A stretch of 7,883 nt of DNA from CAUJGQ01 sp038325665. Lineage in GTDB: Bacteria; Chloroflexota; Dehalococcoidia; CAUJGQ01. Location of the stretch: assembly GCA_038325665.1 (NCBI GenBank), contig JBBQJF010000254.1, positions 1 through 7,883 of the forward strand, read 5' to 3'. Below the pieces are notes generated by a model, which was not told the origin of the DNA, ran no database searches, and was given only the letters and a program-made list of their open reading frames with translations. Made by a program: the position numbers and the translations under genes. Of this stretch, positions 1-5,521 are shown piece by piece (positions within the stretch are counted from its first letter, which is position 1; each line of letters starts with the position of its first letter).

Positions 1-195
1 CTTGGATCCGGCCCAAGGGCGGTTCATCGGGTGGTCACCGAGCCCAAATGCCCCGAACGACTTCAACACCGTGAGCCGCTTGGACGCCGTATTCATATGC
101 ATGAGGGAGCCGGGAACACTCAGGCGCCCAGGGATATAGGACTCAGGCGGCTGGTCGTTGCCCCAGAATCTTCGTCGGCGCGCCGCGGGAATCAC
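1..195 (-). CDS. Unrecognised protein, N-terminal 65 codons (partial, runs off left edge)
   Basis: An open frame starts with GTG (195-193) and runs to the left edge. The GTG overlaps the TGA stop of the upstream M16 gene in a GTGA arrangement, the usual sign of translational coupling, and a GGCGGGGA stretch lies a few bases upstream as a possible ribosome site. The 65 visible residues have ordinary protein composition (Trp, Tyr, His, Asn, and Lys encoded by AAG). They include RFWGNDQPPESYIPG and KRLTVLKSFGAFGLGDHP, and most third codon positions are G or C. I do not recognise a family. There is no hydrophobic signal peptide, although the start is Arg-rich (AARRRRF). Alternative starts are ATG at 102 or 96, but neither has a ribosome site and both would discard protein-like sequence. 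The competing plus-strand frame (2-139) uses poorer codons such as ATA and AGG. I infer the last visible gene of the M16 operon. Confidence 0.5.
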   Translation of the reverse strand, partial: MIPAARRRRFWGNDQPPESYIPGRLSVPGSLMHMNTASKRLTVLKSFGAFGLGDHPMNRPWAGSK

Positions 196-1541
196 GCATC
201 CCCGCCGGGACCGACCACCACCAGCAGCGCCCGGTCGGGGTCGAGATAGGTTCGGGCGATGCGCTGCACCTCCGCCGGCGTCACCTCACGGATGCGGCGC
301 AGCACCTCGTCCACCGGCGGCGTGCCGAGCGCTTCGCCAGAGGCGATCTGTCCCGCGCGGGCGATGTTGGTTTCGACGGCGAGGATTTGACCGCCGACGA
401 TCTGACTGATCCGGGAGGCGATATCGCCCGCGTCCGGCAGCTCGTCGCGCAAGCGCCGCAGCTCGACCGACACCACCTCCAGCGCCGCGGCGAGGTTCTC
501 GGGATCGACGCCCGCCGAAACAAACCACGCGCCCGCGTCGCTGAACGCGGGGAAGCCCGACCCGGCAGAATAGGCGAGGCCGCGTACGGTGCGGAGTTCG
601 CGGAACATCCATCCCGCCGGTCCGCCGGTTAGCGCATTGAGCACCGTCAGCGGATAGCGGTCGGGATCGCGCAGGCCGGGGGTGGGAAAGCCGAGGCGGA
701 ACACGCTCTGTTGCTGTCCAACCTGACCGCGTACCGTCCGCGCCGCCCCCGGCCCCGACCACTTCACCGCATCCCGGCGATTCTCTACTCCCGCCGGCAG
801 GCCGCCAAAGACGCCCTGGGCGCCACTCACCGCCTCCTCCGCGCTGATCCGCCCGACGACGGCCAGGACGAGATTCGCGCCGGTCCAGCGGGCCGCGTGG
901 TTGGCGAGCAACGCCTCGCGCGTGAGCGCCTCTATCGTCTCCGGCGTGCCCAGATCGGGGATGGCGAGCGGGTGTCCGGCGAACATGGCAGCTTGGAACA
1001 GGTCACCGATGAGTGCGCCGGGATTCGCCCGTCGTTGCGCCAGATCTTGGAGGGCGATCCCCTTTTGCCGCGCGAGCGCGTCCGGGTCGAACAGCGGATT
1101 CCGCACGATGTCCGCCAGCAGATCAAACGCGAGATCCGTCTCGCGCCACGGGACGACACTCGACAGGGTGCTCGACTCGGCGCCGGCGCCGCGGCCCAGC
1201 GTCCCGCCGACCCGCGCGACGGCACGTTGTAGGTCGGTTTCGGATGGCCGGCGCGCCGTGCCCTGGAAGAGCACGCGCGAGGTCATCGAGTTGAGGCCGG
1301 GTAGGTCGCCGTCATCGCGCGAGCCGGCACGGGCGACGAGTTGCAGCGCGACGGTCGGAGTTGTGGGCCGCTCTTCCACGAGCACGGTCAGGCCGTTCGA
1401 CAGTACCACCCGCACCGGCGCGGTCTGGGCGACAATCGCGCGGCGCGGAGTCTTGAGCAGCGCGACAGTCGTGGCTGCCGCTGCCGCCGACAGCAGCCGC
1501 CGCCGTCGTAGTCGATGGGTTATCAACCCGGTCGGTAGCAT
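192..1541 (-). CDS. M16 family peptidase-like protein lacking the zinc motif (probable non-catalytic subunit)
   Basis: This is a 449-residue exported M16B-like protein, close to the usual two-domain length of 420-450. The N-terminal domain starts near residue 43 (VRVVLSNGLTVLVEERP). At the zinc site the family's HxxEH is replaced by S85-M-T-S-R89 within GLNSMTSRVLFQGT, and the distal Glu region reads ALQDL (164-168), so zinc binding should be lost. The C-terminal domain keeps FRELRTVRGLAYSAG (313-327), which carries the Arg/Tyr substrate-binding region with Y324. M16B peptidases often work as heterodimers in which one subunit carries HxxEH and the other the R/Y pair, and I infer that role here with the upstream M16 gene. 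The start is ATG at 1541, preceded by AAGGGGAAAATCC; an in-frame ATG at 1709 would translate through an intergenic repeat. The N-terminus (LRRRRLLSAAAAATTVALL, 11-29) resembles a Tat signal peptide. The stop overlaps the next gene's GTG. Confidence 0.88.
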   Translation of the reverse strand: MLPTGLITHRLRRRRLLSAAAAATTVALLKTPRRAIVAQTAPVRVVLSNGLTVLVEERPTTPTVALQLVARAGSRDDGDLPGLNSMTSRVLFQGTARRPSETDLQRAVARVGGTLGRGAGAESSTLSSVVPWRETDLAFDLLADIVRNPLFDPDALARQKGIALQDLAQRRANPGALIGDLFQAAMFAGHPLAIPDLGTPETIEALTREALLANHAARWTGANLVLAVVGRISAEEAVSGAQGVFGGLPAGVENRRDAVKWSGPGAARTVRGQVGQQQSVFRLGFPTPGLRDPDRYPLTVLNALTGGPAGWMFRELRTVRGLAYSAGSGFPAFSDAGAWFVSAGVDPENLAAALEVVSVELRRLRDELPDAGDIASRISQIVGGQILAVETNIARAGQIASGEALGTPPVDEVLRRIREVTPAEVQRIARTYLDPDRALLVVVGPGGDA

Positions 1542-1560
1542 GGATTTTCCCCTTGAGATA

Positions 1561-1592
1561 CCTAACCCCCCGGCCGACCTAACCCCCCGGCC
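1561..1592. repeat. Tandem duplication of a C-rich 15-mer
   Basis: CCTAACCCCCCGGCC occurs twice, at 1561-1575 and 1578-1592, with a 17-bp period. The second copy runs directly into the long inverted repeat arm. It lies just upstream of the ribosome site of the 1541-192 gene, so it is part of that gene's untranslated leader. It looks like the edge of a dispersed intergenic repeat, partly duplicated. Confidence 0.75.
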
Positions 1593-1623
1593 CCCTTCCT
1601 CCCGGCGGGCCGGGACAGGCTGC
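1583..1623 (+). repeat. Left arm of a 41-bp perfect inverted repeat
   Basis: The 41 bases at 1583-1623 are the exact reverse complement of 1723-1763. Similarity continues with mismatches for about ten more bases on the inner side (to about 1634). The arm is C/G-rich and holds its own smaller palindrome: CCCCCTTCC (1591-1599) can pair with GGAAGGGGG (1627-1635), enclosing a CCCGGCGGGCCGGG core. It is non-coding and sits between the two M16 genes. The form suggests a REP- or MITE-like dispersed element present as an inverted doublet. Confidence 0.9.
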
Positions 1624-1722
1624 AAGGGAAGGGGGAGATAGTGAGGCCCACGAGTGATGGATTGCAGGCCCCGCGAGACTGGCTTCACCGTGGCAAAGGG
1701 TGACAGCAACTCCCCTCCCCTC

Positions 1723-1763
1723 GCAGCCTGTCCCGGCCCGCCGGGAGGAAGGGGGCCGGGGGG
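1723..1763 (-). repeat. Right arm of a 41-bp perfect inverted repeat
   Basis: This is the inverted copy of 1583-1623, ending 25 bp downstream of the stop codon of the active-site M16 gene (1789). Between the arms are 99 bases with no gene that I can see. In a leftward transcript the two arms could fold into a stem of 41 or more base pairs between the M16 genes. No run of T follows it, so it is not a classical intrinsic terminator; it may act as an RNA 3'-end stabiliser, a partial terminator, or have no function. Confidence 0.9.
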
Positions 1764-1788
1764 AGAGGTTGTTCGCCACGCCGCCCTG

Positions 1789-3633
1789 TCAGGAGCGCAC
1801 GATCACGAGCGTGAAGTTCGCCGGGTCGAGGTAGGCACGGGCGACTCGCTCGACATCCGCGGCTGTCACCAGGCGCAGCCGCGCGACATATTCCGCGAAT
1901 GAATCGAGGATACCGGATACCTCGGTGAGCGCGCGCCCGGTCTGGCCCTGGTTCGTCTCCTCGCTCAAGGCGCGTCGTCCGCCGATCGCCCGCAGGCTGG
2001 TCTGGACATCCTCGTCGGAGAGGTCGCCATCGCGGATGCGCTGCACCTGGGCGAGGATCGCCTGCACCACCTGCTCGGCGCGGTCAGCTTGGGTCGTCGC
2101 GAAGACGGACATTGTTCCGGCGTCGCTGAAGACGATGTAGCCGGGGTTGACCGCCGTGGCGAGGCCGCGTCCCCGGATCGCTTCTTCCAACCGGCGGCCG
2201 GTGGCGCCGAGGATATCTTGCAGGATGAACATCGCGGCCGACTCCTCGTCGTCGTCACCCGGCGCCGGCCATCCCATGACGATGTTCGCCACACGCACAC
2301 CGTCACCGATCTCCAGCCGGCGTGGCTCCGTCTGCACCGGCTCCGGTACGCGCGGGCGGACGGCGCGTGCGCCGATCGGCAGCGCCGCGAAGGCCCGCTC
2401 GATCACGGCGACGGCTGGGTCGTGGCGGAGATTACCCGACGCCGCGACCGCCATGTTGCCGGTGACATACCGCTCGGCCCGGTAGGCGAGGATGGTCTCT
2501 ATCGGGATCGACTGGACACTCTCGATCGTGCCGCCGGCATCCTGACGCAACGGGCTGACCTTGAACACCAATCGCAGGTATTCGTCGAACGCGCGGGTGG
2601 ACGGCGTATCGTTACGTAGCTTCAATTCCTCGAACACTACCCGCCGCTCGCGCTCGAACGCCTCGCGCGCAAAGGTGCTGTTGAGAAGCTGGTCGGCCAG
2701 CACATCGAGCGCGAGGTCGAACTGGTCGGCCGGCACGAGGTGCCAGTAGTCGGTCGCCTCCCAGCCTGTCGAGGCGTTGGTCTGGCCGCCGACCGTCGAG
2801 ATGTCGTTGAAGATCGCCTGGTTGTTCGGCCGGGTGGGTGTGCCCAGGAAGAAGGCGTGCTCCAGCCAGTGCGAACCACCACGGGTCTGCTCGGTTTCGT
2901 CGCGTGCCCCGGCGCGTACGGCGATGCGAACCGACACCGTGGGCGTGTCGGGCCGCTCGCGGGTGAACACGGTCAGTCCGGTCGGTAGTACTGTCCGTCG
3001 CAGCCCACCTTCTCCCCACAGTCCGTTCAGGCGCAGCACCGGCGCGGGCGGTGTGGTTGCCCCGGCGCCGTTCCCGGTGACCGCCGGTCGCACGGTCGCC
3101 TCGCGGAAGACCACCGCGCCGTCCGCCCCCGGCTCGGGTTCGAGCCGGACGGCCAGCACACGGGCACGGCCCCCGTCATGCACTCCGGGGATGCGCCAGG
3201 AGACGGCCGCATCCTCGATCGTGCTGGTGATATCGCCCGCCTGCAGGATGCCTGATTCGCTCGCCCGTGCGCCCGCTGGCAGTGCGACCCGCACGGTGAT
3301 GTCATCCACGTTCTGTCCCGTGCGGTTGTCGAGCGTGATCCGCACCACCAGGCTGCCCGTCGTTGTGTCGTCGATATCCTCGCCGGTGGCGGAGAGGGTG
3401 ATCAACATGCCAGCCAGCGGCGGCGTGGACTGACGCATCGCCGTCGCGGCTGCCGCGACGGCGGGTGTTGGGTGTCGAGGACTGCCCGGATTCGTGATCG
3501 CGGCCTCTGCCGCGCTCGTGCGGTTACTGGCCCTCGGTGGAGCGACCACGAGCAGACACAGCGTCATCAGTGTGAGGATCACCAGCGATCGCGTTGAGGC
3601 GGCATGACCGGCGCGGCATCGGTCGGCGTTCAT
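1789..3633 (-). CDS. Secreted M16 zinc metallopeptidase with N-terminal beta-sandwich-like extension
   Basis: This is a 614-residue exported peptidase. A Sec-type signal peptide (hydrophobic LVILTLMTLCLLVVAPP, 17-33) precedes a Pro/Ala/Ser-rich linker. Residues about 73-166 look like a DUF11/Ig-like beta-sandwich (alternating strands, LVVRITLDNRTGQNVDDITV, then VALPAG and VSWRIPG). The M16 part starts near 212 (RRTVLPTGLTVFTRERP). The zinc site is H255-W-L-E-H259 in GGSHWLEHAFFLGT, with the distal ligand E335 or E336 (RRVVFEELKLR) at the family spacing of about 76. The C-terminal domain has LEEAIRGRGLATAV (482-495), where the Tyr of the usual R/Y substrate-binding pair is T493. It is therefore probably the catalytic half of a heterodimer with the downstream M16 protein. 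The start is ATG at 3633, with GAGGATC upstream; it lies 13 bp after the previous gene, so the two are probably coupled. Starting at 3729 instead would overlap that gene. The substrate is unknown; it should act outside the cytoplasm. Confidence 0.92.
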   Translation of the reverse strand: MNADRCRAGHAASTRSLVILTLMTLCLLVVAPPRASNRTSAAEAAITNPGSPRHPTPAVAAAATAMRQSTPPLAGMLITLSATGEDIDDTTTGSLVVRITLDNRTGQNVDDITVRVALPAGARASESGILQAGDITSTIEDAAVSWRIPGVHDGGRARVLAVRLEPEPGADGAVVFREATVRPAVTGNGAGATTPPAPVLRLNGLWGEGGLRRTVLPTGLTVFTRERPDTPTVSVRIAVRAGARDETEQTRGGSHWLEHAFFLGTPTRPNNQAIFNDISTVGGQTNASTGWEATDYWHLVPADQFDLALDVLADQLLNSTFAREAFERERRVVFEELKLRNDTPSTRAFDEYLRLVFKVSPLRQDAGGTIESVQSIPIETILAYRAERYVTGNMAVAASGNLRHDPAVAVIERAFAALPIGARAVRPRVPEPVQTEPRRLEIGDGVRVANIVMGWPAPGDDDEESAAMFILQDILGATGRRLEEAIRGRGLATAVNPGYIVFSDAGTMSVFATTQADRAEQVVQAILAQVQRIRDGDLSDEDVQTSLRAIGGRRALSEETNQGQTGRALTEVSGILDSFAEYVARLRLVTAADVERVARAYLDPANFTLVIVRS

Positions 3634-3646
3634 GATCTGATCCTCG

Positions 3647-3970
3647 CTAGAGCTTCGCGGCGACGAGACAGTCGGACACGTATTCGTAGAAGGTGATCGC
3701 CTCCGGGTTGCTGAACTGCCGCCGCTCAAAGACGATCTCCGCGCCGGCGCCCACGCCCTTCAAGGTCACGCCGAGTTGGGGGAAGACACGGCGGTTGTTT
3801 CCGGCGAAGGGACCGGCAGTGAGAAAGTCGGGCTGGCGGCGCAGTAATTCGCGAAAGGCCGCGACGCTCGCCTCGACCGACTCAAGATTGCGGTCGCCGA
3901 GGTACGCGTCCCGTGCTGCCGCGATGTACCCCTGCAACTGCGCGTCCTGTACTTGATCCGGTTTGGCCAC
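3647..3970 (-). CDS. Small protein of unknown function (107 aa)
   Basis: I do not recognise a family. The GTG start at 3970 follows a near-perfect ribosome site, AAGGGAGGT, with 7 bases of spacing. An in-frame ATG at 4003 would translate the ribosome site itself, so it is less likely. The first half looks helical and charged (QLQGYIAAARDAYLGDRNLE, then ASVAAFRELLRRQPDFL). The second half looks like beta strands (RVFPQLGVTLKGVGAGAEIV, then FERR), followed by a helix, AITFYEYVSDCLVAAKL. There is no signal peptide or membrane segment, so it is probably cytoplasmic, unlike the two exported M16 proteins downstream. It ends 13 bp before the M16 start and begins 106 bp after the oxidoreductase. That suggests cotranscription with the peptidase, but the role is unknown; an alpha+beta ligand- or partner-binding fold is only a guess. 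Confidence 0.75.
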   Translation of the reverse strand: MAKPDQVQDAQLQGYIAAARDAYLGDRNLESVEASVAAFRELLRRQPDFLTAGPFAGNNRRVFPQLGVTLKGVGAGAEIVFERRQFSNPEAITFYEYVSDCLVAAKL

Positions 3971-4076
3971 GGCTTTGACCTCCCTTCGGGGATATTGGCC
4001 CAATGCGCGTCGTGGGCCACTGAACGTCGGCGCGCACGCGGGTGCGGGCGATGCAGACGTTCGGCGCGCCCAGCGC
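3971..4076 (-). other. Intergenic spacer with weak nested stem-loops
   Basis: This 106-bp gap lies between the oxidoreductase stop and the 107-residue gene. In the leftward transcript, GAACGT/ACGTTC (4022-4027 with 4057-4062) could enclose a 5-bp hairpin (4033-4037 with 4042-4046). A separate 7-bp stem, TGGCCCA/TGGGCCA (3996-4002 with 4013-4019), sits just before the ribosome site of the 107-residue gene. None has a T tract. They could be a weak terminator or leader structure, or chance in GC-rich DNA. I see no convincing promoter here. Confidence 0.3.
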
Positions 4077-5291
4077 TCAGATGGTCGAGTTGTTCAGGTA
4101 TTCGACGCCCGCGAGCTGGCGTTCGCGCCAGGGGCGGTGCACCGTCTCGTGGCGCTCCTGGAACTCGGGCATCACCTCTTTGGCGAACAAATCGATCGAT
4201 GCCATGATGTCATCGTGCCGCCGGTCGCCGCACTGGGCAACGAAGATCATCGCGTCGAGATGCGCGTCCTCGTAGCGCTTCAGGTTCTCGCGGATGAAGT
4301 TGGGCGAGCCGATGAAGCCGCCGCGCTGGCCGGCTCGGTACAGCGCGCGCTGACCCTCATCCTCCGGCTCCTGGTCACGCGCCGGCTTCGCGCCCGCCTT
4401 CGCCGCGCGGCGCGAGTCGATAAACTCGCGATAGAGGTGATCGCGGCCGGGGTTGCGCGGCGGATTGGGCGGCGTGCCCCGGCCGAGCGAAAAGGCGAAG
4501 AACTGCGCCCCGCTGAGGCCGGTCGCCACCGCCTGCTCGTCCGTTGGGCAGCACATCATCGTCGCCACGGTGGCGACCGCCGGATTGATCGCCGCGCCAA
4601 TCGGGCGACACTCCTCGCGCACCAATTCGTAATAACGTGGGATCCGCTCGGCCGCCTCCTCCGGTGTCTCGAAGCCGAAGCCGAGCGAGCCGATGCCCAG
4701 CCGCGCCGCGAGCATCACCGTCTCCCGGCGGGACGCGGCCACCCACACGGGCGGGTGTGGTTTCTGCAGCGGCTTCGGGATGACGTTGCGCACCGGCATA
4801 TTGAAGAACTGGCCCGCGACGCCCGGGTACGGCTCGCCCGTCATCATGCGTAGGCACTCGCGCGTCGATTCCTCCCACATCTGCTTTTTGAGGTCGCGCG
4901 GTGTGCCAAAGCCACCCAGTTCCATGTCGGACGCGCCCTCGCCCGTGCCGAACTCGACCCGGCCGTCGGAGACCAGATCGAGCGTCGCGACCCGTTCGGC
5001 GGTGCGCGCCGGATGGTTGTGGCCGGGCGGCATATGCACGATGCCGTGGCCGAGGCGGATCCGCGTCGTCCGTTGCGATGCGGCCGCGAGCACAACCTCC
5101 GGCGCGGCGGAGTGCGAATACTCATCAAGGAAATGGTGCTCGACTTGAAACACATACTCGTAGCCGAGCCGGTCCGCTAGCTCGACCTGCTCCAGCATCT
5201 CGCGGATGATACGCCGCTCGTCGTCCGGGTCCCAGGTGTCGTTATCGTACGGCTTGGGCAACTGCAGCTCATAGAACAGGCCGAACTTCAT
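4077..5291 (-). CDS. LLM class (luciferase-like) flavin-dependent oxidoreductase
   Basis: This is a 404-residue protein of the bacterial luciferase-like monooxygenase superfamily, TIM-barrel enzymes that use FMNH2 or F420. Typical features are the start MKFGLFYELQ, helix EQVELADRLGYEYVFQVEHH (34-53) with the EHHF motif, GHGIVHMPPGHNHPARTAER (81-100), LDLVSDGRVEFGTGEG (104-119), KPHPPVWVAASRRET (177-191), and the C-terminal GSPNFIRENLKRYEDAHLD (328-346) followed by SIDLFAKEVMPEF. Length and layout fit the alkanal monooxygenase-like group. A charged, probably disordered insert lies around 293-315 (RRAAKAGAKPARDQEPEDEG). The substrate cannot be read from the sequence, nor can the choice between FMN and F420. 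ATG at 5291 has GAGGAGG upstream. It is the first gene of the leftward cluster and is divergent from the exported-protein gene at 5522. Because of the 106-bp gap it may or may not be cotranscribed with the genes that follow. Confidence 0.93.
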   Translation of the reverse strand: MKFGLFYELQLPKPYDNDTWDPDDERRIIREMLEQVELADRLGYEYVFQVEHHFLDEYSHSAAPEVVLAAASQRTTRIRLGHGIVHMPPGHNHPARTAERVATLDLVSDGRVEFGTGEGASDMELGGFGTPRDLKKQMWEESTRECLRMMTGEPYPGVAGQFFNMPVRNVIPKPLQKPHPPVWVAASRRETVMLAARLGIGSLGFGFETPEEAAERIPRYYELVREECRPIGAAINPAVATVATMMCCPTDEQAVATGLSGAQFFAFSLGRGTPPNPPRNPGRDHLYREFIDSRRAAKAGAKPARDQEPEDEGQRALYRAGQRGGFIGSPNFIRENLKRYEDAHLDAMIFVAQCGDRRHDDIMASIDLFAKEVMPEFQERHETVHRPWRERQLAGVEYLNNSTI

Positions 5292-5336
5292 CGCTGGTCC
5301 TCCTCACGCTCGCGTCGCTGGGCGCCGTTGGGCGCC

Positions 5337-5365
5337 ATAGTAGCCGCACCAGTCAAGGAATCCAA
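5337..5365 (-). promoter_or_regulatory. Weak candidate promoter for the leftward cluster
   Basis: On the minus strand, TTGGAT (5365-5360) and TACTAT (5342-5337) are separated by 17 bases, about 45 bases upstream of the oxidoreductase ATG. The -10 matches the sigma-70 consensus at 4 of 6 positions and the -35 only at 3 of 6. Position and spacing are right but the sequence evidence is weak. Between it and the start codon, TGGGCGCC occurs twice (5319-5326 and 5329-5336). Confidence 0.2.
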
Positions 5366-5420
5366 GCACGGCGGTTCAGGAAGTAGAGACAACCCGACCG
5401 CCGGCAGAAATCGATTCGCC

Positions 5421-5450
5421 TTGCCGCACATGCCAAATCGGGCGTATTGT
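5421..5450 (+). promoter_or_regulatory. Candidate sigma-70-type promoter for the exported-protein gene
   Basis: TTGCCG (5421-5426), an 18-base spacer and TATTGT (5445-5450) lie about 70 bases upstream of the ATG at 5522. Each hexamer matches the consensus at 4 of 6 positions. The same TTGCCG -35 is seen before the acyl-CoA dehydrogenase gene at 7643. Transcription would start near 5457, leaving a leader of about 65 bases that ends in a strong AAGGAGGT ribosome site. Confidence 0.3.
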
Positions 5451-5521
5451 ACGCTCGCCCATCAGAAGGCGGGTTGCCGAGGGTCGCGGCCTGCATAGTC
5501 GGTCTGCCAAGGAGGTATCTC

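Noticed and set aside
2..139. Plus-strand frame open from the left edge to TAG at 137-139, possible end of a convergent gene
   Set aside because: The frame is short, has rare codons (ATA, AGG, TCA), and is opposed by a minus-strand frame with better codon use and a coupled start. It is not fully excluded without sequence to the left.
901..1641. Plus-strand open frame of 246 codons
   Set aside because: It is the antisense shadow of the zinc-less M16 gene and also runs through the intergenic repeat.
1542..1709. N-terminal extension of the zinc-less M16 protein to ATG 1709
   Set aside because: It would translate the 41-bp repeat arm and sits ahead of a good ribosome site and signal peptide at 1541.
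1561..1770. Possible CRISPR array or IS end at the repeats between the M16 genes
   Set aside because: There are only two long copies, inverted rather than direct, with no regular spacers and no transposase. They fit a REP/MITE-like doublet better.
3634..3729. N-terminal extension of the zinc M16 protein to ATG 3729
   Set aside because: It would overlap the 107-residue gene by over 80 bases and precede the signal peptide with a hydrophilic Ser/Arg tail; ATG 3633 has its own ribosome site.
4022..4072. Imperfect direct repeat around AACGTCGGCGCGC and GACGTTCGGCGCGCC
   Set aside because: It is short, imperfect and in very GC-rich DNA; chance is a sufficient explanation.
3963..4853. Plus-strand open frame of 296 codons
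   Set aside because: It is antisense to the clearly recognisable luciferase-like oxidoreductase; the protein is Arg/Ala-rich with no ribosome site or family resemblance.
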